Numbered from the stretch's first letter, positions 1-8,831 are shown. The stretch is 64,000 nucleotides of DNA from DAHUYF01 sp035553515 (GCA_035553515.1 DATNDG010000073.1:7844-71843); one strand, 5' to 3'. The notes: generated by a model from the sequence alone, not told the origin. Numbers and translations are program-made.

Positions 1-1083
1 CTGCACGATCTCGCTCTCCCGCTGCTGCGCCAGCTGCCGCCGGAGACCGCGCATCGGCTGACCATCCGGGCGCTACGCGGGGGCTGGCTGCTGCCGCGGC
101 GGCCGCGCGCCGATCCGCCGAGCCTCGCGATCGCGCTGTGGGGGCGGCGCTTTCCCAACCCGGTCGGGCTCGCCGCAGGCTTCGACAAGAATGCCGAGGT
201 GCCGGACCCGATGCTGCGCTTCGGCTTCGGCTTCGTCGAATGCGGCACCTTGACGCCACGGCCGCAAGCCGGGAATCCGCGCCCGCGCCTCTTCCGCCTC
301 GAGGAGGACGAAGCGCTGATCAACCGGCTCGGCTTCAACAATGAAGGCGTCGCCGCCGGCGCGGCGCGGCTCGCGCTGCGCGAGCGCGGCGCCGGCATCG
401 TCGGCGCCAATATCGGCAAGAACCGCGATGCGGCCGACGACGTCGCCGATTACGTGCAAGGCGTCACCGCGCTGGCGCCGCTCGCTGATTACCTCGTCGT
501 CAACGTCTCGTCGCCGAACACGCCGGGGCTGCGCGAGCTGCAGCGCAAAAGCACGGTGACCTTGCTCATCGAGCGTTTGATGGCGGCGCGTGCCGCGGTG
601 ACGCCGGAGCACCCGCCGCCGCTGCTGCTGAAGATCGCGCCGGATCTCGCGCCGGAGGATCGCATCGATCTCGCCGACGCGGCGCTCTCGACCGGCATCG
701 ACGGGCTGGTGATCGCCAACACCACCGTGGCCCGGCCGCCGAGCCTCAGAAGCGGGCACGCGCACGAGCCCGGCGGCCTCAGCGGCAAGCCGCTGCTCGC
801 GCCCTCCACAGCGCTCCTTGCCGAGATGTACCGCCTGACCGAAGGCAAGCTGCCGATCATCGGCGTCGGCGGCATCGCGTCGGGCGCCGACGCCTATGAG
901 AAGATCCGCGCCGGCGCCAGCCTGGTGCAGCTCTACACCGCTCTCGTCTACCACGGACCCGGGCTGGTACAGCGCATCAAGCGCGAACTCGCCGAGCTCC
1001 TCGCGCGCGACGGTTTCGCCCAGCTCTCCGATGCCGTCGGCACGGCTGAGCATTCGCCGCGCGCGGCGGCGCATGGGCGATGA
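1..1083 (+). CDS. pyrD: Dihydroorotate dehydrogenase (quinone), class 2, 5'-truncated by the window
   Basis: Oxidises dihydroorotate to orotate with FMN and passes electrons to quinone at the inner membrane, in pyrimidine biosynthesis. The frame is open from base 1, so the first residues lie outside the window. Visible landmarks are the FDKNAE segment after GLAAG, the NVSSPNTPG active-site loop (around base 500) with the class 2 serine, the LLKIAPD strand, and the C-terminal phosphate-binding GVGGIASGADAYEKI followed by GASLVQLYTALVY. The amphipathic N-terminal part (HDLALPLLRQLPPE) matches the membrane-associating helices of class 2 enzymes. Its stop overlaps the next start (ATGA), so the two genes are probably translationally coupled. 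Confidence 0.97.
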   Translation: MHDLALPLLRQLPPETAHRLTIRALRGGWLLPRRPRADPPSLAIALWGRRFPNPVGLAAGFDKNAEVPDPMLRFGFGFVECGTLTPRPQAGNPRPRLFRLEEDEALINRLGFNNEGVAAGAARLALRERGAGIVGANIGKNRDAADDVADYVQGVTALAPLADYLVVNVSSPNTPGLRELQRKSTVTLLIERLMAARAAVTPEHPPPLLLKIAPDLAPEDRIDLADAALSTGIDGLVIANTTVARPPSLRSGHAHEPGGLSGKPLLAPSTALLAEMYRLTEGKLPIIGVGGIASGADAYEKIRAGASLVQLYTALVYHGPGLVQRIKRELAELLARDGFAQLSDAVGTAEHSPRAAAHGR

Positions 1084-1949
1084 CCCTCACTCTGCTGAGC
1101 GGCCTCGGCGAGATCGACGGGCGCTATGACGGCCTGATCCTCGATCTCTGGGGCGTGCTGCATGACGGCACAGCGCCCTTTCCCGGCGTCGTCGATGCGC
1201 TCTCGCGGCTGAAGCAGGCGGGAAAGCGGCTCTGCGTGCTGTCGAACGCGCCGCGCCGCGCGCATCTGGTCGAGCAGCGGATGAACGAGATCGGTCTCGT
1301 GCGCGGGCTTTACGACCATGTGCATTCCTCGGGCGAGGAAGCCTGGCAGCATCTGTTGCGGCGCGACGATCCCTTCTACGCCGCGCTCGGCCGGCGCTGC
1401 TATCACATCGGCCCCGCGCGCGACGACAACATGCTCGAAGGCGTCGATCTCGAGCGCGTCGCAGAGATCGAGGAAGCGGAGTTCATCCTCAACACCGGCC
1501 CCTCGGGTTGGGATGAGACGGTCGAGCAGTACGAGGCGCTGCTGCGCGAGGCGCGCGCGCGCGATCTGCCGATGGTCTGCGCCAATCCCGATCTGGTGGT
1601 GGTGAGCCAGGGCCGCCGCGCGATCTGCGCTGGCGTGGTGGCGCAACGCTACGAGGCGCTGGGCGGCCGCGTGCGCTGGCACGGCAAGCCCTTTCGCCCG
1701 GTCTACGAGACCTGCTTTGCGGCGCTCGGCATCGCCGATCGGCGGCGCATCCTCGCGGTCGGCGACAGCTTGCGCACCGACATCGCCGGCGCCAACGCCG
1801 CCGGCATCGCCAGCCTGCTGGTCACCGGCGGCATCCATGCCGAGGAGTTCGGCCTCGTCGGCGGCCAGCCCGACCTCGACCGGCTGGTCGAGGCGGTCGC
1901 GGCGAGCGGCCACCGGCCCGACGCGGTCATCGCACATTTCCGCTGGTAA
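1080..1949 (+). CDS. TIGR01459-type HAD-superfamily class IIA hydrolase
   Basis: A 289-residue HAD phosphatase of the class IIA cap type. The nucleophile motif is near the N terminus in DLWGVLHDG; motif II is in CVLSNAPRR; the C-terminal motif with its acidic metal ligand is AVGDSLRTDIAGA. The long insert between motifs is the C2-type cap. Family members are annotated from sequence only; the substrate is unknown, with a sugar- or nucleotide-phosphate likely by analogy to NagD. It overlaps the pyrD stop by four bases, so it is co-transcribed with a pyrimidine gene; a nucleotide-monophosphate clean-up role is possible but is an inference. Confidence 0.9.
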   Translation: MTLTLLSGLGEIDGRYDGLILDLWGVLHDGTAPFPGVVDALSRLKQAGKRLCVLSNAPRRAHLVEQRMNEIGLVRGLYDHVHSSGEEAWQHLLRRDDPFYAALGRRCYHIGPARDDNMLEGVDLERVAEIEEAEFILNTGPSGWDETVEQYEALLREARARDLPMVCANPDLVVVSQGRRAICAGVVAQRYEALGGRVRWHGKPFRPVYETCFAALGIADRRRILAVGDSLRTDIAGANAAGIASLLVTGGIHAEEFGLVGGQPDLDRLVEAVAASGHRPDAVIAHFRW

Positions 1950-2155
1950 AGTGGCGAGCGCAGGAGACGCGGGCTAAACCACTTTGGAGTTTCAGCTCAT
2001 TCACGCGCGCGGTGAAAGAGGTCCTCGACGTTTCCGGCAGGTACTGCAAATGGCGCGGTGAGATACCCCTCTTGCGTCTCTCGGCGGCAGTGCTCTCTTC
2101 GACGCTTCTCGCGTTTTGCGCGAGCGTCAAAATTGCCGCTCGATCGACGCAATTT

Positions 2156-2707
2156 TCATGCGGGCGCGGTCTCGCGGGCGTAGAGCGCCAGGGTGATCAA
2201 CGTCAGACCGTGCGACAACAGGTCGATGCCGACGAACAGGCCGAGCACCCATAAGGCCGTGCCTGGCAGCCCCGCGACAACGACCCCGACCAGGTCGACG
2301 ACGCAGTTGAGCAGGAGCCAGCCCCAGCGGCCCGGCAGGGCGCGCTTGTGCTCGAGTGCGAGCAGGATCGATAGGATGGCCTCGATCACGAAGAAGGCAG
2401 TCAGCACCCGTGCAAGGAAAATCGCGCCGCTGGTCGACCCGACGATCAGCACGATACCGACGACAAGGCCGAGGATCGCCGACAGCAGCGACCACCAGTA
2501 ACCGGGCGCTTGCCGCATCCAGAACGCGCTGAGGAGCCCGAGGATGCCGCTGATGAAGAAGAGCCGGCCGAGGAAGAGAGCGATCGCGAACGTCGCGAGC
2601 GTCGGCACGAAAATCGCCGCCGCCCCAAGGATCGTCAGGACGATCCCCTCGAAGAGATAAGCGCCCCAGTGCTCGTGTAGCCCCTGACCAGGATCCGTCG
2701 CCACCAT
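2156..2707 (-). CDS. HdeD-family (DUF308) membrane protein
   Basis: A 183-residue integral membrane protein of the HdeD family, with roughly six hydrophobic helices (for example GIVLTILGAAAIFV, SLLSAILGLVVGIVLIVG and ALWVLGLFVGIDLL). E. coli HdeD is linked to acid resistance at high cell density; the molecular function is unknown. The start chosen (MVATDPGQG) has AGGAG about seven bases upstream. An in-frame start ten codons earlier is possible but has no such site. It is a single gene, convergent with the HAD hydrolase gene and with no obvious operon partner. Confidence 0.85.
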   Translation of the reverse strand: MVATDPGQGLHEHWGAYLFEGIVLTILGAAAIFVPTLATFAIALFLGRLFFISGILGLLSAFWMRQAPGYWWSLLSAILGLVVGIVLIVGSTSGAIFLARVLTAFFVIEAILSILLALEHKRALPGRWGWLLLNCVVDLVGVVVAGLPGTALWVLGLFVGIDLLSHGLTLITLALYARETAPA

Positions 2708-2848
2708 GCGAGCGCTCCTCGGCTGAGGTTGCCGCACCCATAGTCGTCGACCAATGTAAGGGCGGACCCGCGGATTGCCTACCGCCTCGCCGCAGTGCCC
2801 GTTGGCCTGGCGCAGCCCGGCTCGTTTATGAGTACGCGCCCCTAGCGG

Positions 2849-3196
2849 TCAGTGATGATGCCCGCGGTGCAGGATCACGTCGCCCAGGCCCGTGTCATAG
2901 GCGAGGCCGGCCTCGGTGACGATCGCGGCCTGCGGGAACATCGACTTGATGAGCCCCTTGCGCTCGAGCGCACGCCAGGCACCTTCATTGCCAAGCCCGC
3001 TCGCATCCCGCGTCGCCACGACGGCATCGCCGAGATGGAAGTGATCGCCATGCGGTTGCGGCAGATTGGCGACCACCATCGACCCCGGCTCGTCGGCCGG
3101 GCGGCTGTGCCCGGGCAGCCGGGCGAGCTCCTGCAGCAGGGTCAAGGTGCGAAGCTGCAGCGGGTTGAGGTTGAGCGGGTTCTTTTTGGGCGTCAT
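2849..3196 (-). CDS. Conserved hypothetical protein, 115 aa, histidine-rich tail
   Basis: Not assigned to a named family. The start MTPKKNPLN was chosen because the reading upstream is low-complexity and overlaps the divergent transporter promoter. The body has LNPLQLRTLTLLQELARLPG, a HGDHFHLGDAVV segment that could bind metal or form a small beta-barrel, and ends in HRGHHH. It looks soluble, with no signal peptide. It is divergent from the AI-2E-type permease 103 bases away, so shared control is possible. Similar short proteins recur in alphaproteobacteria without a known role. Confidence 0.65.
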   Translation of the reverse strand: MTPKKNPLNLNPLQLRTLTLLQELARLPGHSRPADEPGSMVVANLPQPHGDHFHLGDAVVATRDASGLGNEGAWRALERKGLIKSMFPQAAIVTEAGLAYDTGLGDVILHRGHHH

Positions 3197-3299
3197 CGCC
3201 TCATCTAAGCCGGCGCAATCGAAGCCGTCAAACCGGCAGAACTCCGGCGCCGTTCCGGTCGTTAGTGAGAGACAGCGCCCTGGCTCCGGACCCCTCCAT

Positions 3300-4424
3300 A
3301 TGAGCGACGAGATCCGGTCGGAAGGCACCGGCCGGCCGGCCGACGAGAGCGCGTCGGGCAGCGAGATCGCCCCCGTCGCAGCGCCCGCGCCGCCGGCCTT
3401 CCGCTCGATCATGCTCACCGGCATCTTCGTGCTGCTGGTGTTCTATACGCTCTATTTCACCGCCGAGATCGCCATTCCGCTGGTCTTCGCGCTGCTCTTG
3501 AAGCTGCTGCTGCAGCCGGGCGCGCGGCTGCTCGGCCGCCTCCATGTGCCACAAAGCCTGGCGGCGCTGGTGATGATCGCGCTGCTCTTCGGTCTTTTCG
3601 CCCTGGCCGGCTACGGGCTAACCGGGCCGGCGGCGAGCTGGGCGCATAAGGCGCCGGAGAGCCTGCCGCGGCTCGAGCAGCGCCTCAGCCTGCTGAAGGA
3701 GCCGATCGACCGGCTGCGCCAGGCCGCCCAGCAGGTCGAGCAGATGGCGCAAGGCCCGGCCGCAGCGCCGGCGGTCGCGGTGCAGGGCCCGAGCCTCACC
3801 GATTATCTCTTCTCCGGCACGCGGCGGCTGCTCAGCGGCCTCGGCATCACCGTGCTGCTGCTCTTCTTCCTGCTCGCCTCGGACGACGTCTTCATGCGCC
3901 GCCTCGTCGAGATCCTGCCGAGCTTCCGCGACAAGAAGCAGGCCGTGGCGATCTCGCACGAGGTCGAGAGCAACATCTCGGCCTATCTCGTCACCATCAC
4001 GGTGATGAACGCGTTGGTCGGCACGGCGACGACTTTGGTGATGTGGGTGATCGGCCTGCCCGATCCGCTGCTCTGGGGCGCGCTCGCCTTCGTGCTCAAC
4101 TACGTGCTGATCCTGGGGCCGTTGACCGGCGTCTGCCTCTTCTTCCTCGTCGGGCTGCTCACCTTCGATACGCTGTGGCAGGCGCTGCTGCCGCCCGCCG
4201 CCTATCTGGCGATCCACATCATCGAGGGCGAATGGGTGACGCCGATGCTGGTGGCGCGGCGCTTCACGCTCAATCCGGTGCTGGTGATCGGCTCGCTGAT
4301 CTTCTGGGACTGGATGTGGGGCATCCCCGGCGCGCTCCTCGCCGTGCCCATGCTCGCCGTCTTCAAGATCGTCTGCGACCGCGTCCGCCCGCTGACGGCG
4401 ATCGGCCATTTCATCGGCGGCTGA
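3300..4424 (+). CDS. AI-2E family transporter (TqsA/PerM-like permease)
   Basis: A 374-residue polytopic inner-membrane protein of the AI-2E transporter/PerM superfamily. Hydrophobic stretches begin at about residue 38 (GIFVLLVFYTLYF), then LAALVMIALLFGLFAL, GLGITVLLLFFLLA and several in the C-terminal half. The family signature region is present as ALAFVLNYVLILGP, HIIEGEWVTPMLVARR and IWDWMWG-like FWDWMWGIPGALLAVP. A cytosolic Pro/Ala-rich N terminus precedes the first helix. Family members export small metabolites or signals; substrate is unpredictable from sequence. Start ATG at 3300 gives the usual family length; longer in-frame extensions run into the divergent gene. Confidence 0.88.
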   Translation: MSDEIRSEGTGRPADESASGSEIAPVAAPAPPAFRSIMLTGIFVLLVFYTLYFTAEIAIPLVFALLLKLLLQPGARLLGRLHVPQSLAALVMIALLFGLFALAGYGLTGPAASWAHKAPESLPRLEQRLSLLKEPIDRLRQAAQQVEQMAQGPAAAPAVAVQGPSLTDYLFSGTRRLLSGLGITVLLLFFLLASDDVFMRRLVEILPSFRDKKQAVAISHEVESNISAYLVTITVMNALVGTATTLVMWVIGLPDPLLWGALAFVLNYVLILGPLTGVCLFFLVGLLTFDTLWQALLPPAAYLAIHIIEGEWVTPMLVARRFTLNPVLVIGSLIFWDWMWGIPGALLAVPMLAVFKIVCDRVRPLTAIGHFIGG

Positions 4425-4443
4425 GGAGCCGGAAGCCGGCTCC
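4425..4443. terminator. Hairpin between convergent genes
   Basis: A perfect 8-bp stem, GGAGCCGG/CCGGCTCC, with a 3-base AAG loop lies directly after the permease stop and before the stop of the convergent XRE regulator. It is placed to act as a bidirectional terminator. No T-run follows, so termination efficiency is uncertain. Confidence 0.5.
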
Positions 4444-4454
4444 GCCGCCGGCGA

Positions 4455-4874
4455 TTACTCTTGCAGCTCGGCTTCGCGATTGCCGAGTTTGGCGATGAGC
4501 CGCAGGATGTCCGCCTGGAGCTGTGGATCCTTGATGCCGTAATAACCGCGGATCAGCGACATGATCTCGCGCCGGTCGAAGGTCTCGCTGGCGTCGGGCA
4601 TCACCTCCTGCGCCAGGTTCTTGGCGACGAGACCGTCGGGATAGCCCTCGAAGAAAAAGGCGGGCGAGACCTGCAGCACCTGCGCCACGTCGTAGAGCCG
4701 GCTCGCCGAGATGCGGATATCGCCGGATTCGTATTTCTGCACGGCCTGGAAGGAGACGCCGATCTTGCCGGCGAGCGCGCCCTGGCTGAGGCCGAGCTGA
4801 ATGCGGCGCAGCCGCATGCGGCCTCCGACATAGACGTCGATCGGATGAGGCGCATTGTCTTTCTGTGGCGTCAT
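4455..4874 (-). CDS. XRE-family (Cro/CI-type) transcriptional regulator
   Basis: A 139-residue regulator. The HTH_3 domain spans about residues 17-72: RMRLRRIQLGLSQGALAGK, then the recognition part GVSFQAVQKYESGDIRIS and DVAQVLQVSPAFFF. The remaining 60 residues are helical and likely mediate dimerisation. This domain layout is frequent in alphaproteobacteria, where the target is seldom known. It is divergent from the alcohol dehydrogenase gene across 474 bases that contain two perfect short inverted repeats (5139-5152 and 5170-5185), which are candidate operators. Confidence 0.88.
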   Translation of the reverse strand: MTPQKDNAPHPIDVYVGGRMRLRRIQLGLSQGALAGKIGVSFQAVQKYESGDIRISASRLYDVAQVLQVSPAFFFEGYPDGLVAKNLAQEVMPDASETFDRREIMSLIRGYYGIKDPQLQADILRLIAKLGNREAELQE

Positions 4875-5138
4875 GGCCTGCTTGCGACCTGTTCTGGTGG
4901 AAGGGCCGTAGCGGCGATGCTCCCGCCGATCCCCCCGCTACGCCGGGAATCGACCGTGTTCTGGCGGTCCAATGCTCCTGGGCGGCGGGTATTGCCCGCA
5001 CGCCCTTGCCCGGTGGTGTTCGGCGACCCCAGAGGCGGCAAACGCGCCTCGGCAGTCTCCCCCCGAACGCAAGGCAGCCTGCACCGGGCATCGAGATTGC
5101 ACCGGCGCGAAACCACCCCTAATTGCATCCTAACGGAA

Positions 5139-5185
5139 GCGATTCAGATCGCAAATAGTTTATCGCCACGTGATCAAGCGATCAC
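5139..5185. promoter_or_regulatory. Paired inverted repeats, candidate operators in the XRE/ADH divergent region
   Basis: The gene-free stretch 4875-5348 holds two perfect inverted repeats 17 bases apart: GCGAT-TCAG-ATCGC at 5139-5152 and GTGATC-AAGC-GATCAC at 5170-5185. Both contain GATC/GCGAT half-sites of the kind bound by dimeric HTH proteins. They lie between the divergent XRE regulator and the zinc alcohol dehydrogenase. No convincing -35/-10 pair was found, and nothing else recognisable is in this stretch. Confidence 0.4.
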
Positions 5186-5348
5186 CAGCGCTGGCCCGAC
5201 GCTTGCAAGATTTTGAAATATCCAGCTTTTCTGCGGTATCCCGGTGCCCTACGGATCACGGAAGAGCGCCCCGCCCCACGCCATTTCTGCAAGTCTGCCT
5301 TGCGCGACGGGGAGGGCATCCGCCCGCCGGTCCGGCGCAAGATTGGCC

Positions 5349-6335
5349 ATGCGCGCGATGCTCTTCGAGGGCTCTCACCGCCCGCTCCGCTGGGACGGGC
5401 GGAGGGCGGCCCCTTCGCCCGGCCCGGGTCAAGTGGCGATCCGCGTGCGCGCCTGCGGCGTCTGCCGCACCGACCTGCACATCGTCGATGGCGAACTCGA
5501 CCAGCCAAAGCTGCCGCTCATCCCCGGCCATGAGATCGTTGGAATCGTCGAAAGCCTGGGTCCGGGCGTCACCGCGCTCGCCCCCGGCGACCGCGTCGGT
5601 GTGCCCTGGCTCGGCTGGACCTGCGGTCGCTGTGTCTATTGCCGCTCCGGCCGCGAGAATCTCTGCGCCGAGGCACGCTTCACCGGCTATCAGATCGATG
5701 GCGGCTATGCCGAGTTCGCCGTCGCCGATGCACGCTTCTGCTTCCCGATCCCGGCGGCGTACGACGATGTCGCGGCGGCGCCGCTGCTCTGTGCCGGGCT
5801 CATCGGCTATCGCGCGCTCCGCATGGCCGGCCCGGCGGAGCGGCTCGGCCTCTATGGCTTCGGCGCCGCGGCGCATATCGCGGTGCAGGTGGCGCGCCAT
5901 CTCGGCCAGAAGGTCTTCGCCTTCACCAAGCCCGGCGACGGCGCCGGTCAGGATTTCGCCCGGGCACTCGGCGCCGCCTGGACCGGCGGCTCGGACACGC
6001 TGCCGCCCGAGCCGCTCGACGCCGCGCTCCTCTTCGCGCCGGTGGGCGCGCTGGTGCCGGCGGCGCTGGCGGCTACCGCCAAGGGCGGCACGGTGGTCTG
6101 CGCCGGCATCCATATGAGCGATATTCCGAGCTTTCCCTATCGCCTCCTCTGGGAGGAGCGCGTCCTGCGCTCGGTCGCCAACCTGACGCGGCGCGACGGC
6201 GAGGAGTTCCTGGATCTGGCTCCGAAAGTACCGGTGCGCACCACCACCGAGGCCTTCCCGCTCGCGCACGCGAACGAGGCGCTGCGCCGGCTGCGCGCCG
6301 GCGAGATCGAAGGCGCCGCGGTGCTGGTGCCGTAG
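5349..6335 (+). CDS. Zinc-dependent alcohol dehydrogenase (MDR family)
   Basis: A 328-residue medium-chain dehydrogenase/reductase. The catalytic zinc motif is CGVCRTDLH near residue 35, followed by GHEIVG; the structural zinc lobe has the four cysteines of CGRCVYCRSGRENLC. The nucleotide-binding glycine loop is YGFGAAAH at about residue 175, degenerate compared with GxGGxG. The closest pattern is the AdhA-like group of single-subunit dehydrogenases oxidising or reducing small alcohols and aldehydes. ATG at 5349 was chosen over an upstream in-frame start because it begins immediately before MRAMLFEG, the usual family N terminus. It is probably controlled by the divergent XRE gene. Confidence 0.88.
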   Translation: MRAMLFEGSHRPLRWDGRRAAPSPGPGQVAIRVRACGVCRTDLHIVDGELDQPKLPLIPGHEIVGIVESLGPGVTALAPGDRVGVPWLGWTCGRCVYCRSGRENLCAEARFTGYQIDGGYAEFAVADARFCFPIPAAYDDVAAAPLLCAGLIGYRALRMAGPAERLGLYGFGAAAHIAVQVARHLGQKVFAFTKPGDGAGQDFARALGAAWTGGSDTLPPEPLDAALLFAPVGALVPAALAATAKGGTVVCAGIHMSDIPSFPYRLLWEERVLRSVANLTRRDGEEFLDLAPKVPVRTTTEAFPLAHANEALRRLRAGEIEGAAVLVP

Positions 6336-6369
6336 GGCACGCCCGGTTTAGTTGGGATGAAGGTGGTCT

Positions 6370-6560
6370 CTAGTCCCTCTCCGCGCGCAGCGGGGAGAGG
6401 GAGCGACCGCATGCGGTCGCTCCCGTGGCTCGTAAGAGCCACGGGGAGGGTGAGGTGTCTCGCCGCGGCACGAGCGCGTTCGCCATCGCTACCCACCTCA
6501 CCTGGCTCGCTACGCTCGCCACCCTCTCCCCCCGCAAGCGGGCGGAGAGGGGCTAGCCAA
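6370..6560. repeat. Palindromic intergenic repeat with nested hairpins
   Basis: The end of the ADH gene and the reverse-strand FMN reductase are separated by a composite palindrome. The outer arms start TAGTCCCTCTCCGC and end GCGGAGAGGGGCTA. Inside are a perfect 22-base palindrome at 6401-6422 (GAGCGACCGCA and its complement) and a hairpin with GTGGCTC/GAGCCAC arms just after it. Similar GGAGAGGG-type palindromes occur at 8745-8831 and, shorter, at 21080-21102, so this is a dispersed family. It may serve as a bidirectional terminator. Confidence 0.7.
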
Positions 6561-6591
6561 AGCTTTCGTCAAATCGGGATACGTCTCTCAG

Positions 6592-7152
6592 TCAGGCGGG
6601 ATTGAGGCGGCGGGTCCAGTCGCGCAGCGCGACGAGAAGCTGGCCGATCAGGTCGCGCGTCGCCTGGTCGGTGAGCTTGCCCTGGGCGTCGAACTTGTTG
6701 CCCGCCTGGGCGATCAGCACCTCGGGCTTGTTGACCGGGAACATGTCGAGGAAGACGAAGCATTGGCGCAGGTGATATTGCGCGCGCGTCGTTCCCCAAA
6801 GGCTCGGCGTGGCGCCCATCACCGCCACCGGCTTGCCGATCACCGGCGGCGTCGGCGGCCGCGACGCCCAGTCGATGACGTTCTTCAGCACGCCCGACAT
6901 GGAATAATTGTATTCGGGGGTCGCGAAGAGCAGCGCGTCGGCCGCCGCCATCTGTTCGCGCAGGCGCTGCACCGGCGCCGGATATCCTGCCGCGCGCACA
7001 TCGTCGTTATAGAGCGGAATCTCGGAGATATCGGCGATCTCGAGCGTCATGCCTTCCGGCACCAGCTCCTGTGCGGCGCGCAAGGCCGCGGAGTTGAACG
7101 ACCCCTTGCGCAGGCTGCCCGAGACGGCAAGGGTCTTCACGATACGAGCCAT
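6592..7152 (-). CDS. NADPH-dependent FMN reductase
   Basis: A 186-residue flavodoxin-fold reductase. The FMN phosphate loop is SGSLRKGSFN at residues 11-20, and TPEYNYSMSGVLKNVIDW at about residue 77 is the characteristic flavin-contacting motif of the NADPH:FMN reductase/azoreductase group (YieF/ChrR-like). These enzymes reduce quinones, azo dyes or metals or supply reduced flavin. The gene starts 72 bases after the end of glpD on the same strand, which makes separate regulation possible. No partner monooxygenase is adjacent. Confidence 0.92.
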   Translation of the reverse strand: MARIVKTLAVSGSLRKGSFNSAALRAAQELVPEGMTLEIADISEIPLYNDDVRAAGYPAPVQRLREQMAAADALLFATPEYNYSMSGVLKNVIDWASRPPTPPVIGKPVAVMGATPSLWGTTRAQYHLRQCFVFLDMFPVNKPEVLIAQAGNKFDAQGKLTDQATRDLIGQLLVALRDWTRRLNPA

Positions 7153-7224
7153 GGACTCCCCTCCTGGCGGTTTTTGTGGCGCCTGCCATAGGACGCGGCG
7201 GCCGCCGCGGCAAGCCCCCGGGGC

Positions 7225-8727
7225 TCAGCGCGCGAGATATGCTGCCAGCGCGGTTGCCGTCGCGGGCGGTGCGACGAGGCCGAGCTTGCTGCGCCGCCAG
7301 AGGATGTCCTCTGCCGTCCGCGCCCATTCCTCGGCGACGAGCCACTCGACCTCGCGCGTGGTGAGCCCGGCGCCGAAATCCGGCCCGAGATCCTCGGAGC
7401 GCCTGGCCTCGCCCAGCAGCCGCACCGCCTCGCTGCCATAACTGCGCGCGAGGCGCAGCGCGCGCGCCTCGCCGAGCCAGGGACGCTCGGCGATGAGCGT
7501 CGCGGCAAGTGCCGCGGGTCCGCTCGCCGGGATCTCGCCGCCGGGCAGCGGCGCCGTTGCCGTCCAGGCGCTCTGGGCCCCGGGCAGGAAAGGCTGCAGC
7601 TTCTGGAGCGCATGCTCCGCCAGCCGGCGATAGGTCGTGATCTTGCCGCCGAAGACCGAGAGCGCCGGCGGTCCTGCGGCGTCGATGTCGAGGAGATAGT
7701 CGCGCGTCACCGCGGCGGCGTTCTTGGCGCGGTCGTCGTGGAGCGGCCGCACCCCCGCATAGCTCCATACCACCTTGTCGGGCGTCACCGGCCGGGCGAG
7801 CCAGGAGGAGACGGCGCGACAGAGATACTCCGTCTCCGCGGTATCGATGGCGACGCCGCCGGGGTCGCCAGCAAACGGCAGGTCGGTGGTGCCGATCAGC
7901 GTGAAGCGCTCGGCGAAAGGCAGAACAAAGATGACGCGGCGGTCGTCGTTCTGCAGGAGATAGGCTTGATCGCCGTCATAGAGCCGCGGCAGGACGATAT
8001 GGCTGCCCTTGACCAGCCGCAGCTCGGCATGCGCCGCGGCGATGCCGCAGCGCTGCAGCACCCGTGCCACCCAGGGGCCTGCCGCATTCACCAGCACCGC
8101 GGCCGCGACCTCGCGCTCGGCACCGTCGGGAAGCCGGAAACGTGCAGACCATCGCGTCCCGTCGCGCCGCGCGGCGATGAGCTCCGTGCGCGTCAGCACC
8201 GCGGCGCCGCGACGCGCCGCATCGCGCGCATTGAGCACGACGAGGCGCGCATCGTCCACCCAGCAATCGGAATAGACGAAGGCCGTGCGCAGCCCCGCGC
8301 GCAGCGGCGCGCCATAGGGATGCCGCGCACAATCGATGGTCTCGGTGCCGGGCAGCTCGCGCCTCCCGCCGATGTGATCGTAGAGGAAGAGCCCGGCGCG
8401 GATCATCCAGCGCGGGCGCAGCCTTCGGTCATGCGGCAGCACGAAGCGCATCGGACGCACGATGTGCCGCGCATTGCGCAGCAGCACCTCGCGCTCGCCG
8501 AGCGCCTCGTGCACCAGGCGGATCTCGCCATATTCGAGATAGCGCAGCCCGCCATGCACCAGCTTGCTCGAGGCCGAGGAGGTGGCGCCGGCGAGGTCGC
8601 CCTGCTCCAGCAGCATGACGCTGAGCCCGCGCCCGGCCGCATCGCGCGCGATGCCGGCGCCATTGACGCCGCCGCCGATGACCAGCAGGTCGACGGAATC
8701 GGGTATTGCGCTCTGCGCCCGCGGCAC
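7225..8727 (-). CDS. glpD: Aerobic glycerol-3-phosphate dehydrogenase
   Basis: A 500-residue FAD enzyme oxidising glycerol 3-phosphate to dihydroxyacetone phosphate and feeding electrons to quinone at the membrane. The N-terminal FAD motif is VIGGGVNGAGIARDAAGRG with the downstream acidic residue in LLEQGDLA; SSKLVHGGLRYLE is the family signature. The C-terminal DAO_C domain includes the GGKITTYRRLAEHAL segment. Length is normal for GlpD. No glpK, glpF or glpR is adjacent, so it is unlinked from the rest of the regulon. Confidence 0.96.
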   Translation of the reverse strand: MPRAQSAIPDSVDLLVIGGGVNGAGIARDAAGRGLSVMLLEQGDLAGATSSASSKLVHGGLRYLEYGEIRLVHEALGEREVLLRNARHIVRPMRFVLPHDRRLRPRWMIRAGLFLYDHIGGRRELPGTETIDCARHPYGAPLRAGLRTAFVYSDCWVDDARLVVLNARDAARRGAAVLTRTELIAARRDGTRWSARFRLPDGAEREVAAAVLVNAAGPWVARVLQRCGIAAAHAELRLVKGSHIVLPRLYDGDQAYLLQNDDRRVIFVLPFAERFTLIGTTDLPFAGDPGGVAIDTAETEYLCRAVSSWLARPVTPDKVVWSYAGVRPLHDDRAKNAAAVTRDYLLDIDAAGPPALSVFGGKITTYRRLAEHALQKLQPFLPGAQSAWTATAPLPGGEIPASGPAALAATLIAERPWLGEARALRLARSYGSEAVRLLGEARRSEDLGPDFGAGLTTREVEWLVAEEWARTAEDILWRRSKLGLVAPPATATALAAYLAR

Positions 8728-8744
8728 CGGTTACGTCCGCCAAT

Positions 8745-8831
8745 CGCCCCACCTCACCCTCCCATTGCTGCGCAATGGGGCCCTCCCTCTCCGCCTCATT
8801 GGGGCGGAGAGGGTTGGGGTGAGGTGGGGCG
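8745..8831. repeat. Palindromic intergenic repeat upstream of glpD
   Basis: Outer arms CGCCCCACCTCACC and GGTGAGGTGGGGCG are perfect complements, enclosing two shorter hairpins (CCATTGCTGCGCAATGG and a CCCTCTCCGCC...GGGCGGAGAGGG pair). It sits between the start of glpD and the end of the hydrolase gene on the same strand, so it could end transcription of the hydrolase gene or form structure in the glpD leader. Confidence 0.75.

Noticed and set aside
73..1074. 333-residue open reading antisense to pyrD
   Set aside because: Arg/Ala/Glu-rich reading made by GC-rich codons of the real gene on the other strand; no domain character.
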